Source: Streptomyces sp. SCUT-3
GTDB lineage: Bacteria; Actinomycetota; Actinomycetes; Streptomycetales; Streptomycetaceae
Direction of reading: 5' to 3'
DNA length: 64,000 bases
NCBI RefSeq assembly: GCF_014083985.1
Contig: NZ_CP046907.1
Span: 5,094,501 to 5,158,500 of the forward strand
Shown here: piece by piece, positions 9,904 to 19,320 of the stretch
Layout of the letters: every line of letters begins with the position of its first letter
Position numbering within the stretch: position 1 is the first letter of the stretch
Notes under the pieces: model-generated
Told to the model about the DNA's origin: nothing
Database searches by the model: none
Seen by the model: only the letters and a program-made list of their open reading frames with translations
Program-made: the position numbers and the translations under genes

Positions 9904-11325
9904 GTGACGAAGGCCCGCGACGCGCTCTACATCGACGGTGCTTGGCGGCCGTCCGGCAGCAGCGACGTGATCGAGGTGGTCGACCCGGCCGACGAGCAGG
10001 TGATCGGCACCGTGCCGGCCGGCACCGCGGACGACGTGGACGCCGCGGTGCGCGCCGCGCGCGCCGCCCTCCCCGGCTGGGCCGCGACCCCGCCGGCCGA
10101 GCGCGCCGCCCGGCTGGCCGCGCTGCGCGACGGCCTGGCCGCCCGCCGCGACGAGGTCGCGGACACGATCACCGCCGAGCTGGGCGCACCCCTCGGCGTG
10201 AGCCGGAAGGTCCACGCGGCCGTACCGGTCGCCGTGGCCGGCTCCTACGCCGACATGCTGGAGACCTTCTCCTTCGAGGAGAAGGTCGGCAACTCCACCG
10301 TGCTCCTGGAGCCGGTGGGCGTGGTGGGCGCCATCACCCCGTGGAACTACCCGCTGCACCAGATCGTGGCCAAGGCGGCCCCGGCCCTGGCGGCCGGCTG
10401 CACCGTGGTGCTCAAGCCGGCCGAGGACACCCCGCTCACCGCGCAGCTGTTCACCGAGGTGGTGCACGAGGCCGGCGTCCCGGCGGGCGTGTTCAACCTG
10501 GTCACCGGTCTGGGCCCGGTCGCCGGCCAGGCACTGGCCGAGCACGACGGGGTGGACCTGGTCTCCTTCACCGGCTCCACGGCGGTCGGCAGGCTCGTCG
10601 GCGCCACCGCGGGGAGGGCCGTCAAGCGCGTCGCCCTGGAACTGGGCGGCAAGTCGGCGAACGTGATCCTGCCCGACGCGGACCTGGCCCTGGCGGTCAA
10701 GGTCGGCGTGGGCAACGTCTTCACCAACTCCGGCCAGACCTGCAGCGCCTGGACCCGGGTGCTGGTCCGCGACGACCAGTACGACGAGGCGGTGGAGCTG
10801 GCGGTGAAGGCCGCCGCCAGGTACACCGTCGGCGACCCCCGCGACGAGGCGTCCCGCCTGGGCCCGGTGGTCAACGCGAAGCAGCGCGACCGGGTCCGCG
10901 GCTACATCGAGCAGGGCGTCGCCGAGGGCGCCAGGATCGTCGCGGGCGGCCCGGAGGCCCCCGAGGGCCTCGAGCGCGGCTACTACGTCCGCCCGACCGT
11001 CTTCGCCGACGTCACCGAGGACATGACGATCGCCCGGGAGGAGATCTTCGGCCCGGTGATCTCCTTCATCCGCTACCGGGACGAGGAGGACGCGCTGCGC
11101 ATCGCCAACAACACCGTCTACGGCCTGGCCGGCGCGGTGTGGTCGGCGGACCCGGCGCGCGCGGAGGCGTTCGCCCGCCGGATGGAGACCGGCCAGGTCG
11201 ACATCAACGGCGGCCGGTTCAACCCGCTGGCGCCCTTCGGCGGTTACAAGCAGTCCGGGGTGGGCCGGGAGCTGGGCTCCCACGGCCTCGCCGAGTACCT
11301 GCAGACCAAGTCCCTCCAGTTCTGA
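9904..11325 (+). CDS. Aldehyde dehydrogenase family protein
   Basis: A 473-residue NAD(P)-dependent aldehyde dehydrogenase that oxidises an aldehyde to a carboxylate in the cytoplasm. Visible motifs are PWNYPL (Asn of the oxyanion hole), FTGSTAVG, the general-base Glu in [12 protein letters not shown], the catalytic Cys in [15 protein letters not shown] and the C-terminal PFGGYKQSG. Full length for the family. The GTG at 9904 follows GAAGGA at 7-nt spacing; the long open frame upstream is shadow. It is followed by a Zn-dependent alcohol dehydrogenase, so the pair may turn an alcohol into an acid via the aldehyde. Confidence 0.95.
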   Translation: MTKARDALYIDGAWRPSGSSDVIEVVDPADEQVIGTVPAGTADDVDAAVRAARAALPGWAATPPAERAARLAALRDGLAARRDEVADTITAELGAPLGVSRKVHAAVPVAVAGSYADMLETFSFEEKVGNSTVLLEPVGVVGAITPWNYPLHQIVAKAAPALAAGCTVVLKPAEDTPLTAQLFTEVVHEAGVPAGVFNLVTGLGPVAGQALAEHDGVDLVSFTGSTAVGRLVGATAGRAVKRVALELGGKSANVILPDADLALAVKVGVGNVFTNSGQTCSAWTRVLVRDDQYDEAVELAVKAAARYTVGDPRDEASRLGPVVNAKQRDRVRGYIEQGVAEGARIVAGGPEAPEGLERGYYVRPTVFADVTEDMTIAREEIFGPVISFIRYRDEEDALRIANNTVYGLAGAVWSADPARAEAFARRMETGQVDINGGRFNPLAPFGGYKQSGVGRELGSHGLAEYLQTKSLQF

Positions 11326-11330
11326 ACCCG

Positions 11331-11410
11331 GTGGTTCGCCGACCGGGCGGTTCGCGAGCCGAGTGGTTCGCCGACCGGGCGGTTCGCGAGCCGAGTGGTT
11401 CGTGAGCCCG
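11331..11410. repeat. 16-bp tandem repeat, about five copies
   Basis: Five consecutive 16-bp units alternate between GTGGTTCGCCGACCGG and GCGGTTCGCGAGCCGA, so the array also reads as a 32-bp repeat in two identical copies (11331-11362 and 11363-11394) plus a divergent fifth unit. It starts 6 bp after the ALDH stop and lies between ALDH and ADH. Each unit is partly self-complementary, so the transcript could form serial hairpins. Confidence 0.85.
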
Positions 11411-11471
11411 GTGCAGGCCCGCCCGCGGGCCTGCACCCCCCTTCCCGCCACGCCGAGAACCGAGGAGAACC

Positions 11472-12557
11472 GTGGTCCGCGCCGTCGTACTGCCCGCCGT
11501 CGGAGCACCGCCGGAGATCGTGGAGATCGACCTCCCCGAGCCCGGCCCGGGCCGGGTGAGGATCCGCCTGGCCGCCGCCGGGGTGTGCCACTCCGACCTG
11601 TCCCTGACCAACGGCGTGCTCTCCCATCCCGTGCCGCTGGTACTGGGCCACGAGGGCGCGGGCACGGTCACCGCCGTCGGCGAGGGCGTCACCGCCGTCG
11701 CCCCCGGCGACAGGGTCGTCATCAACTGGGCCCCCTCGTGCGGGGCGTGCCACTTCTGCGGGCTCGGCGAGCCCTGGCTGTGCGCCAACGCCATGGCCGG
11801 CTGCGCCGTGCCGTACGCCAGGCGCCGCGACGACGGCTCCGACCTCCACCCGGGGCTGGGCACGGGGGCCTTCGCGGAGGAGACCGTGGTCCCCGAGCGG
11901 GCCGTGCTGCCCCTGCCGGACGGCGTGCCGCCGGACGACGCGGCGCTCCTGGGCTGCGCGGTGCTGACCGGCTACGGCGCGGTGCACAACGCGGCCCGGG
12001 TGCGCGAGGGCGAGTCGGTCGCCGTCCTCGGCGTCGGCGGCGTCGGCCTGGCGGTGCTGCAGTCGGCGCGCATCGCCGGGGCGGGGCCGATCGTCGCGGT
12101 CGACGTCTCCCCGGAGAAGGAGGAGCTGGCCCGGGCCGCCGGGGCCACGGACTTCGTGCTCGCCGCGGACGAGCCCGCCCGCCGCATCCGGAAGATCACC
12201 GGAGGGATCGGCGCCGACCACGCCGTCGAGTGCGTGGGGCGGGCGGAGACGATCCGCGCGGCCTGGTCCTCCACCCGGCGCGGCGGCCGCACCACCGTCG
12301 TCGGCATCGGCGGCAAGGAGCAGAAGGTCTCGTTCTCGGCCATCGAGATCTTCCACTTCGCACGCACCCTCTCCGGCTGCGTCTACGGCAACAGCGACCC
12401 GGCCCGGGACCTGCCGGTCCTGGCCGAGCACGTGCTGGCCGGCCGGCTGGACCTGTCCGGCATGGTCACCGAGCGCATCGGGCTGGACGGCGTCCCGGCT
12501 GCCTTCGACAACATGCGCGCCGGCCGCGGCGGCCGCGCCCTGGTCGTCTTTCCCTGA
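11472..12557 (+). CDS. Zinc-dependent alcohol dehydrogenase (MDR superfamily)
   Basis: A 361-residue medium-chain dehydrogenase. Catalytic-zinc ligands are visible in GVCHSD (Cys, residues 36-40) and GHEGAGTV (His), and the four structural-zinc cysteines in CGACHFCGLGEPWLC. The Rossmann motif is VLGVGGVGLAVLQSA near residue 180. This class (Zn-ADH class III-like or mycothiol-dependent type) oxidises alcohols with NAD(P). GTG at 11472 follows CGAGGAG. It is probably co-transcribed with the upstream ALDH across the tandem repeat; S. coelicolor has a similar ADH/ALDH pairing, from memory. Confidence 0.93.
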   Translation: MVRAVVLPAVGAPPEIVEIDLPEPGPGRVRIRLAAAGVCHSDLSLTNGVLSHPVPLVLGHEGAGTVTAVGEGVTAVAPGDRVVINWAPSCGACHFCGLGEPWLCANAMAGCAVPYARRRDDGSDLHPGLGTGAFAEETVVPERAVLPLPDGVPPDDAALLGCAVLTGYGAVHNAARVREGESVAVLGVGGVGLAVLQSARIAGAGPIVAVDVSPEKEELARAAGATDFVLAADEPARRIRKITGGIGADHAVECVGRAETIRAAWSSTRRGGRTTVVGIGGKEQKVSFSAIEIFHFARTLSGCVYGNSDPARDLPVLAEHVLAGRLDLSGMVTERIGLDGVPAAFDNMRAGRGGRALVVFP

Positions 12558-12658
12558 CGGCCCGCCGCCCGCCCGTCCGTTCGTCTGCCTGCCGCCCGCC
12601 GTCGCCCCGCCCCGGCCTTGTCCGGGCCTGTTCGGGCCTGCCCGGGCCCGCACCGGTC

Positions 12659-13336
12659 TCAGCCGGGCAGGTCGCGGGTGAGGGGGCGGGCGGTGGCGGG
12701 CGGTGCGGCGCCCACCGCCGTGTCGTACTGGAGGGCGAGCCCGTCCACCAGGGCCCGCAGGCCCGTCTCGAAGGCCCCCTCGTCGACCCTTTCCCGGTGG
12801 TCGGCGAGCAGGTGCGCCTGGCCCAGGTGCGGGTACGAGCCCTCGTAGACCCCGGGGTCGTCCAGGAAGCCGCGGGCGAACGAGCCCAGGGCGGACCCGG
12901 CGATGAAGTAGCGCATGAGCGCGCCGATGCGGGTGGCGTGGGCGGGCGGCCAGCCCGCTCCGGTCAGGCAGCCGAAGACGGCGTCGGCCATCGCCAGCGA
13001 GGCGGGCCGCCGCCCGGGTCCCCGGGGGACGACCGGGACGATGTTGGGGTGGGCGGCCAGTGCCGCCCGGTAGGAGCGGGCCCAGCGCACCAGGGCCTCC
13101 TGCCAGTCGCAGGTGCCGAACATCGACAGGTCGGCCTCGCCGACCACCCGGTCGGCCACGGCGTCGAGGATGTCGTCCTTGGACGCGAAGTGGTTGTAGA
13201 GGGACGGCCCGCTGACTCCCAGTTCGGCGGCGAGCCGGCGGGTGGACAGCGCGGACAGGCCCTCGGCGTCGACCACGGCCAGCGCGGCGTCGACGATGCG
13301 CTCGCGGCTGAGCAGGGGTTTGCTGGGGCGGGCCAT
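12659..13336 (-). CDS. TetR/AcrR family transcriptional regulator
   Basis: A 225-residue repressor. The N-terminal HTH at residues 10-55 is RIVDAALAVVDAEGLSALST then RRLAAELGVSGPSLYNHFASKDDI; the C-terminal two-thirds is a helical ligand-binding domain. The ATG at 13336 lacks a clear Shine-Dalgarno, so the transcript may be leaderless. It converges with the ADH gene and is divergent from another TetR at 13477, so the 140-bp region between may serve both. Likely targets are the ALDH/ADH genes or the operator next door; neither is proved. Confidence 0.88.
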   Translation of the reverse strand: MARPSKPLLSRERIVDAALAVVDAEGLSALSTRRLAAELGVSGPSLYNHFASKDDILDAVADRVVGEADLSMFGTCDWQEALVRWARSYRAALAAHPNIVPVVPRGPGRRPASLAMADAVFGCLTGAGWPPAHATRIGALMRYFIAGSALGSFARGFLDDPGVYEGSYPHLGQAHLLADHRERVDEGAFETGLRALVDGLALQYDTAVGAAPPATARPLTRDLPG

Positions 13337-13413
13337 GGGGTCGATTATGGCCCCGGAGGAGCCTGGGGACGGTGCCCGGGGTGTCCGGGGACGGGCCGGC
13401 GGAACCCTGTGGG

Positions 13414-13429
13414 CTAAGCGCTTGCTCAG
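13414..13429. promoter_or_regulatory. Operator CTAAGCGCTTGCTCAG (second TetR motif)
   Basis: A 16-bp site 48 bp upstream of the TetR gene at 13477. The same sequence, with one or two changes, occurs upstream of the MaoC operon (15492) and the two-subunit ACAD operon (41262). The match in three intergenic regions makes a shared TetR operator likely. Confidence 0.65.
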
Positions 13430-13476
13430 TGGTGAGGTACGGTATTCGTCCTGGCCACGGGAGAGCGGAGCGTGCG

Positions 13477-14199
13477 ATGGGTGCGGGTGCTGGTGCGGAA
13501 GCCGGAACGGGCGCGGGGGCGGACGGGCCGGAGGCGGACGCTCCCGGGGAGCAGGCCCCGGAGGGCGACGGCGGGGGCCTGCCGGACCCCGGCGACGCCT
13601 GGGCCGACGTGACCCCGGACGCGGCGCGGCGCCTGCTCGTCGCCGCGATCGAGGCCTTCGCCGAACGCGGCTACCACGCCACCACCACCCGCGACATCGC
13701 GAGCCGTGCCGGCATGAGTCCCGCGGCACTCTACATCCACTACCGCACCAAGGAAGAACTGCTCTTCCAGATCAGCAAGGTCGGCCATCAGCGGGCCCTC
13801 GCCCTGCTGGAGAGCGCGGCCGGGGCCGGCGCGGGCGACGCGTCCCCCGCCGAGCGGCTGGGCGCGCTGGTGCGGGCCTTCGTCCGCTGGCACGCCGAGC
13901 GCCACACCACCGCCAGGGTCGTGCAGTACGAGCTGCACGCGCTCAGCGAGGAGCACTACGCCGAGGTCGCCGGGCTGCGGAGGGCCACCGAGCAGGTCGT
14001 GCGGCAGGTCATCGAGGACGGGGTGGCGGCCGGGGACTTCGACGTCGCCGACGTGCCCGGCGCGGCGCTCGCGGTGCTGTCCCTGTGCATCGACGTGGCC
14101 CGCTGGTTCAACGTGGGGGGCCGCCGGACCCCGGAGGAGGTCGGAGACCTCTACGCGGACCTGGTGCTGCGCATGGTGCGCCCGGAGAGGGCCGGCTGA
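13477..14199 (+). CDS. TetR family regulator, probable controller of acyl-CoA genes
   Basis: A 240-residue TetR with a Gly/Ala/Pro-rich leader of about 45 residues, then HTH (RRLLVAAIEAFAERGYHATT, TRDIASRAGMSPAALYIHYRTKEELLF) and a helical effector domain resembling the KstR/FadR-like group that binds acyl-CoAs. ATG 13477 follows GGAG at 6-nt spacing. Its own promoter carries the CTAAGCGCTTGCTCAG palindrome, which is repeated upstream of MaoC and ACAD genes; I infer autoregulation and control of those operons. The long leader is unusual and may be partly non-coding if a later start is used. Confidence 0.88.
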   Translation: MGAGAGAEAGTGAGADGPEADAPGEQAPEGDGGGLPDPGDAWADVTPDAARRLLVAAIEAFAERGYHATTTRDIASRAGMSPAALYIHYRTKEELLFQISKVGHQRALALLESAAGAGAGDASPAERLGALVRAFVRWHAERHTTARVVQYELHALSEEHYAEVAGLRRATEQVVRQVIEDGVAAGDFDVADVPGAALAVLSLCIDVARWFNVGGRRTPEEVGDLYADLVLRMVRPERAG

Positions 14200-14220
14200 C
14201 GCCCGCCCGGCGGGCCGGGC

Positions 14221-14253
14221 GCCCGTCCCGGCCCTCGGCCTCTCGGGACGGGC
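14221..14253. terminator. Stem-loop between convergent genes
   Basis: A 10-bp inverted repeat GCCCGTCCCG/CGGGACGGGC (14221-14230, 14244-14253) sits between the convergent stops of the TetR and the alpha/beta hydrolase genes and could act in both directions. Confidence 0.45.
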
Positions 14254-14280
14254 TCGGCGGCCCGTCCCGTTCGCGGGGGC

Positions 14281-14967
14281 TCAGGAAGCGGCCAGGAACG
14301 CCCGCACGGCGGCGGTGAACTCCGCGGGCAGGGCGTCGTGCACCAGGTGGCCGGCGATCATGGTGACCAGCCGGGCGTCCGGGATCTCCTCGGCCAGCCG
14401 GGCCAGCAGCTGCTGCGGGACGTGGCTGGCGGCACCGCCGGCGACGACCAGCGTCGGCGCGGTGATCTTCTTCAGCGCGTCCCGCCAGGACGGGTCCGGA
14501 TTCCTGAGCTGGTCCTTGATCGCCGGCACCACCGGCCAGTCGAACGGCAGCTCCCCGGCGGGGCGCACCGCCGGGAGCGGCTCGCAGGGCCACGGCGGGG
14601 CGGGCTCCTCCAGGACCAGCCTGCCGACCCGGTCGGGCTGCTCCTGCGCGAGCAGGAGGGCGACGGTGCCGCCCATCGAGTGGCCGACCAGGTCGACCCG
14701 TTCCAGGCCCAGGGTGTCGAGGAACGCGAGCACGTCGTCGCGCATGAGCTCGAACGAGTACGTGCCCGGCCAGTCGCTGTTCCCGTGCCCGCGCAGCTCG
14801 AGCACGTGCACCCGGTGCTCCTCGGACAGGGGACCGGCCACGTCGTCCCAGCTCGCGGCGGTGCCGCCCAGCCCGTGCAGCAGGACGACGGGCGGCGCGT
14901 CCTGGGCGCCCAGCACCCGGTGGGCCAGCCTGATGCGGCCGGTGTCGGCCGTGAGGTGATCATCCAT
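14281..14967 (-). CDS. Alpha/beta hydrolase
   Basis: A 228-residue cytoplasmic alpha/beta hydrolase, short for the family. The oxyanion motif is LLHGLGGTAASWD, the nucleophile elbow GHSMGGT, and the C-terminal histidine lies in MIAGHLVHD; the acid residue is less clear (the usual GxxD position reads VVAGGAAS), so activity should be verified. It is 38 bp downstream of the MaoC gene on the same strand and probably in one operon under the 15492 operator. In that setting it may be a thioesterase or lactonase for an acyl-CoA pathway, which is inference. Confidence 0.85.
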   Translation of the reverse strand: MDDHLTADTGRIRLAHRVLGAQDAPPVVLLHGLGGTAASWDDVAGPLSEEHRVHVLELRGHGNSDWPGTYSFELMRDDVLAFLDTLGLERVDLVGHSMGGTVALLLAQEQPDRVGRLVLEEPAPPWPCEPLPAVRPAGELPFDWPVVPAIKDQLRNPDPSWRDALKKITAPTLVVAGGAASHVPQQLLARLAEEIPDARLVTMIAGHLVHDALPAEFTAAVRAFLAAS

Positions 14968-15005
14968 CCGCCGAACCTACCGGCTGCACGGGCCGGCCGA
15001 GGTGA

Positions 15006-15467
15006 TCAGGCGTAGTAACGGACGACGGTTTCGGCCACGCACACCGGCTTGTCGCCGCCCTCGCGCTCGACGGTCACGTGCAGCACCATCTGCACGCCGC
15101 CGCCCGCCTCGGAGACCTCGCCCAGCCGGGCGGTGGCGCGCAGCCGGGACCCGACCGGCACGGGGGCGGGGAAGCGGACCTTGTTGACCCCGTAGTTGAC
15201 GCCCATCCTCACGCCCTCGACGTTCATCAGCTGCGGCATGAAGGCGGGGATCAGGGACAGGGTGAGGTAGCCGTGGGCGATGGTGGAGCCGAACGGGCCG
15301 CTCTCGGCCTTCTCCGGGTCGACGTGGATCCACTGGTGGTCCCCGGTCGCGTCGGCGAACAGGTCGATCCGCTTCTGGTCGATCTCGAGCCAGTCCGAGG
15401 TGCCCAGCTGCTCGCCCACGCTGCTGCGGAGCTCCTCCAGCGAAGCGAAGGTCCTGACCTGTGCCAT
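15006..15467 (-). CDS. MaoC family dehydratase ((R)-specific enoyl-CoA hydratase type)
   Basis: A 153-residue hot-dog-fold hydratase. The catalytic signature FADATGDHQWIHVDPEKA (Asp and His of the hydratase-2 motif) and the following GPFGSTIAHGYLTLSLIP are intact. It should add water to an enoyl-CoA. The ATG at 15467 follows GGGAGG at 7-nt spacing. It is first in a likely two-gene operon with the alpha/beta hydrolase, and its promoter region holds the CTAAGCGCTCGCTCAG operator shared with the TetR at 13477. Confidence 0.92.
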   Translation of the reverse strand: MAQVRTFASLEELRSSVGEQLGTSDWLEIDQKRIDLFADATGDHQWIHVDPEKAESGPFGSTIAHGYLTLSLIPAFMPQLMNVEGVRMGVNYGVNKVRFPAPVPVGSRLRATARLGEVSEAGGGVQMVLHVTVEREGGDKPVCVAETVVRYYA

Positions 15468-15491
15468 GTTCGTGCCTCCCGACAGAGATGA

Positions 15492-15507
15492 CTAAGCGCT
15501 CGCTCAG
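15492..15507. promoter_or_regulatory. Operator CTAAGCGCTCGCTCAG upstream of MaoC
   Basis: Differs at one base from the site at 13414 (C for T at position 10). It ends 40 bp upstream of the MaoC start, in the expected promoter region. Confidence 0.65.
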
Positions 15508-15616
15508 CATGCTTTTCCCGGCCGGGGATGTCAACGCCGGGCGCGCCGCTTCCCGCACGCCCCCGCCGTCCCGCCGTCCGCCCGGTAACCGGGTGCGATC
15601 ACGCTAGGCTGCCTGT

Positions 15617-16090
15617 GTGACGCAGACGCCGACCGTCCACCGCGAACTCACCGTGGGCCAGCTCGCCGCGCGCAGCGGCGCCGCCGTCTCCGCCCTGCAC
15701 TTCTACGAGAAGCAGGGACTGATCCGCAGCCGCCGCACCGCGGGCAACCAGCGCCGCTACACCCGGGACGCGTTGCGCAGGGTCGCCTTCATCCGCGCCT
15801 CCCAGCGGGTGGGCATCCCGCTGTCCGTCATCAAGGAGGCGCTCGAGAGCCTCCCCGACGGCCGCACCCCGAACCGGGAGGACTGGGCCAGGCTGTCCGC
15901 CCGCTGGCGCGCCGAGCTCGACTTCCGCATCGACCAGCTGACCCGCCTGCGCGACGACCTCACCGACTGCATCGGCTGCGGCTGCCTGTCCCTGGACCGC
16001 TGCGTCCTGTCCAACCCCGCGGACCAGCTCTCCGCGGAGGGGCCCGGGCCCCGCCGCCACCTCGCCGCCCAGCGGCCCCCGCGGCGCTGA
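15617..16090 (+). CDS. soxR: Redox-sensitive transcriptional activator SoxR
   Basis: A 157-residue MerR-family protein. The N-terminal HTH is LTVGQLAARSGAAVSALHFYEKQGL, followed by a dimerisation helix, and the [2Fe-2S] ligand set CIGCGCLSLDRC (C-x2-C-x-C-x5-C) that defines SoxR. In Streptomyces SoxR senses redox-active metabolites such as actinorhodin rather than superoxide. The GTG at 15617 has no Shine-Dalgarno, but a TAGGCT hexamer at 15605-15610 lies seven bases before it, which fits a leaderless transcript. I saw no obvious SoxR box in the neighbouring intergenic DNA. Confidence 0.95.
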   Translation: MTQTPTVHRELTVGQLAARSGAAVSALHFYEKQGLIRSRRTAGNQRRYTRDALRRVAFIRASQRVGIPLSVIKEALESLPDGRTPNREDWARLSARWRAELDFRIDQLTRLRDDLTDCIGCGCLSLDRCVLSNPADQLSAEGPGPRRHLAAQRPPRR

Positions 16091-16361
16091 CCCTCCCGGG
16101 CGGGGACGGGGCGGCCTCCGCCCGGCGCCGCCCCGCCGCAGCCACCCGTCCGCCGGCGCCCCGTCCGCCAGCGCCCCGTCCTCCCGTGCCCGTTCCCCTG
16201 CACCGCCGCCGCGTCCGGCTCCCGCCGCGTCCGGCCCTTCGTGTCGGAGGCGGCGCGCTGTCCGCAACTGCCCCCGCTTCCGGCCGAATTGACGGTCGGT
16301 CGTCTTCCGTCCGACTCGTACCGGCGGTAACCTCCGGCCGTCGCCTTCCGGAGGAGCTGGA

Positions 16362-19286
16362 ATGCACCCTCGCTCACGCACGCGTCCCCCCACCCCCACC
16401 GCGCGCCGGGTCAGGAGCACGGCCGCCGCAGCCCTGCTGGGGCTCGGGCTGGCCATGACGGCCCCGCTTCCCCCCGCCGCCGCCGCCCCCGGGACGGAGG
16501 AACCCGTCCGGGCCGCCGCGGCCGCCGACCACTGCGGCAGCCAGTGCCACGACATCCTGCCGCCCGGCCAGAACGGCAACGCCACCCTCGCCGGGATCCT
16601 GGCCCACCGGACCCTGGGCACCTACCCCAAGCACAGCCGGGACCAGCTCGCACGCTACGACTCGCTGGTCCAGGGCCACACCTCCCTCACCGACGGGCAG
16701 TTGGGAGAGTTCTTCAACGATTCCTCCTTCGGCGTCCCGGCGGACCGGGTCGAGTCCGTGGAGAAGCCCCGCGAGGACGTGACGATCACCCGGGACGAGC
16801 GCACCGGAGTGCCGCACATCCAGGGCACCACCCGCGAGGGCACCGAGTTCGGAGCCGGCTGGGCCGCCGCGCAGGACCGGCTGTGGCTGATGGACCTGTT
16901 CCGCCACATCGGCCGGGGCGAGCTGACCCCCTTCGCCGGCGGCGCGGCGGGCAACCAGGGCCTGGAGCAGCAGTTCTGGCCCTCCGCCCCGTACACCGAG
17001 GCGGACCTGCGGGCGCAGGTCGACCGGATAGCCGCCGGCAACGGCGAGCGCGGCCGTCAGGCACTGGCGGACGTGACCGCCTACGTCGCGGGGATCAACG
17101 CCTACATCGCCAAGGCCAAGAAGGACCGGGTCTTCCCCGGCGAGTACGTGCTGACCGGACACGTGGACGCCGTCACCAACGCCGGCGAGATCGAGCCGTT
17201 CGAGCTCACCGACATCGTCGCGCTCGCCTCGGTGATCGGCGCCCTCTTCGGCTCCGGCGGCGGGGGCGAGGTGGAGGCGGCGCTCTCCCTGCTGGCCGCG
17301 CAGGAGAAGTACGGCACGGCCGAGGGCACGAAGGTGTGGGAGTCGTTCCGGATGCGCGACGACTCCGAGGCGGTCCTCACCCTGCACGAGGGCGAGACCT
17401 TCCCCTACGCGACCAGGCCGGAGGACCCCAGGGGGACCGCGCTGCCCGACGCGGGCTCGGTCACCGCCGAACCCCTGGTGCACGACCGCACCGGCGGCGC
17501 GGTGTCCGCGACCGGGGAGGGGGCCGCGAAGCCGTCCGGCAAGCCCGGGCGGGCCCCCGGGAAGGCCACGAAGAAGACGCCGGGGAAGGCGCCGGGCAAG
17601 GTCCCGGAGAAGCTCGAGCCGCTGCGGGGGATCTTCGACGACGGGGTGCTCCCCGCGGACCTGTTCTCCACCCGCAAGGGCATGTCCAACGCCCTGACGG
17701 TCTCCGGCGAGCACACCGCGAGCGGCAACCCGGTCGCCGTCTTCGGCCCCCAGACCGGCTACTTCGCGCCCCAGCTGCTGATGGTCCAGGAGATCCAGGG
17801 CCCCGGCATCAGCGCCCGGGGCGCGTCCTTCGCGGGCCTGAGCTTCTACGTCCAGCTCGGCCGCGGCCAGGACTACGCCTGGAGCGCCACCTCCGCCAAC
17901 CAGGACGTCACCGACACCTACGCCGTCGAACTGTGCGACCCCGCCGGCGGCCCCCCCTCCCGCGACGCACTGCACTACCTCCACCGGGGCCGGTGCGTGG
18001 CGATGGAGACCCTGGAGAAGAAGAACTCCTGGTCCCCGACGCTCGCGGACTCCACCGCGGCCGGCTCCTACCGGATGGTGGTGCACCGGACCGCGTACGG
18101 GCCGGTCACGCACCGCGCCACCGTCGGCGGCAAGCCCGTCGCCTACACCTCGCTGCGCAGTTCCTACGGGCACGAGGCCGACTCCATCATCGGCTTCCAG
18201 ATGTTCAACGACCCCTCGTACGTCAAGGACGCGGCGACGTTCCAGCAGGCGGCCGAGCGGATCAACTACACCTTCAACTGGTTCTACGCCGACTCCCGGC
18301 AGACCGCCTACTACAACTCCGGGAGCAACCCGGTCCGGGCCGCCGGGGTGGACCCCTCCCTGCCGGTGAAGGCCGAACCGGCCTACGAGTGGAGCGGGTT
18401 CGACCCGTCGGACAACAGCGCCGACCACACCCCCTCCGCCGAGCACCCGCAGTCGGTCGGCCAGGACTACTACGTCTCCTGGAACAACAAGCAGGCGAAG
18501 GGGTACGACTCGGCCCGCTTCGGCAACGGCTCCGTGCACCGCGGCGACCTGCTCGACGACCGGGTGAAGGCGCTCGTCGGGCGGGGCGGGGTCACCCGTG
18601 CCGCCCTCACCCGCGCCATGGCCGAGGCCGCGGTGGCCGACCTGCGGGGCGAGCAGGTGCTGCCCGAGCTGCTGCGGGTGCTCCGCAGCGCCCCGGTGAC
18701 CGACCCCGAGGCCGCCGCCGCCGTGCAGAAGCTGGAGAGCTGGGCCGCGGCCGGCGCGCTGCGCAAGGAGACCTCGCGGGGCAGCGGCACCTACGCCCAC
18801 GCCGACGCGGTCCGCACCATGGACGCCTGGTGGCCGCTGCTGGTGCGGGCCCAGTTCGAGCCCGGCCTGGGCGGGAAGCTGTACGGGGCGCTGAAGGCCA
18901 ACCTGGCCGTCGACGAGGCGCCCGGCGCCGGCCACGGGCCCACCGGCGGCCACGCCGGGTCGGCCTTCCAGTACGGCTGGTGGTCCTACGTGGACAAGGA
19001 CCTGCGCGCCGTCCTCGGGGAGAAGGTGGACAGCCCGCTGGGGAGGACCTTCTGCGGCGGCGGTGACCTGTCCGCCTGCCGGGACGTGCTGCTGACCACC
19101 CTGAAGGCCGCCGCGGCCACCCCGGCCGCCGAGGTCTACCCCGGCGACGAGCACTGCGCGGCCGGCGACCAGTGGTGCGCCGACAGCATCGTCCAGCGGG
19201 CGGTCGGCGGCATCACGCACGACCCGGTCCACTGGCAGAACCGCCCGACCTACCAGCAGGTGGTGGAGTTCCCCTCCCACCGCTGA
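16362..19286 (+). CDS. Secreted penicillin acylase family amidase (Ntn hydrolase)
   Basis: A 974-residue secreted proenzyme. Residues 1-42 are a signal peptide (hydrophobic AAAALLGLGLAMTAPLPPAAAA). The alpha-chain region has the typical GVPHIQGTTREGTEFGAGWAAAQDRLWLMD. A Lys/Pro/Gly-rich spacer at about 385-415 precedes the cleavage site, and Ser442 in KGMSNALTVSG should become the N-terminal nucleophile of the beta chain, followed by FGPQTGYFAPQLL. Family members cleave amides such as penicillins or acyl-homoserine lactones; the substrate here is not known. ATG 16362 follows GGAGGAG. Monocistronic, with a strong terminator. Confidence 0.93.
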   Translation: MHPRSRTRPPTPTARRVRSTAAAALLGLGLAMTAPLPPAAAAPGTEEPVRAAAAADHCGSQCHDILPPGQNGNATLAGILAHRTLGTYPKHSRDQLARYDSLVQGHTSLTDGQLGEFFNDSSFGVPADRVESVEKPREDVTITRDERTGVPHIQGTTREGTEFGAGWAAAQDRLWLMDLFRHIGRGELTPFAGGAAGNQGLEQQFWPSAPYTEADLRAQVDRIAAGNGERGRQALADVTAYVAGINAYIAKAKKDRVFPGEYVLTGHVDAVTNAGEIEPFELTDIVALASVIGALFGSGGGGEVEAALSLLAAQEKYGTAEGTKVWESFRMRDDSEAVLTLHEGETFPYATRPEDPRGTALPDAGSVTAEPLVHDRTGGAVSATGEGAAKPSGKPGRAPGKATKKTPGKAPGKVPEKLEPLRGIFDDGVLPADLFSTRKGMSNALTVSGEHTASGNPVAVFGPQTGYFAPQLLMVQEIQGPGISARGASFAGLSFYVQLGRGQDYAWSATSANQDVTDTYAVELCDPAGGPPSRDALHYLHRGRCVAMETLEKKNSWSPTLADSTAAGSYRMVVHRTAYGPVTHRATVGGKPVAYTSLRSSYGHEADSIIGFQMFNDPSYVKDAATFQQAAERINYTFNWFYADSRQTAYYNSGSNPVRAAGVDPSLPVKAEPAYEWSGFDPSDNSADHTPSAEHPQSVGQDYYVSWNNKQAKGYDSARFGNGSVHRGDLLDDRVKALVGRGGVTRAALTRAMAEAAVADLRGEQVLPELLRVLRSAPVTDPEAAAAVQKLESWAAAGALRKETSRGSGTYAHADAVRTMDAWWPLLVRAQFEPGLGGKLYGALKANLAVDEAPGAGHGPTGGHAGSAFQYGWWSYVDKDLRAVLGEKVDSPLGRTFCGGGDLSACRDVLLTTLKAAAATPAAEVYPGDEHCAAGDQWCADSIVQRAVGGITHDPVHWQNRPTYQQVVEFPSHR

Positions 19287-19320
19287 GCGGACGCCCCCGC
19301 GAGGGGCCGTTTCCGGCCGC

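Noticed and set aside
16091-16361. Possible SoxR box between soxR and the acylase gene
   Set aside because: I found no palindrome resembling the known CCTCAAG...CTTGAGG type; the acylase is therefore not assigned to the SoxR regulon.
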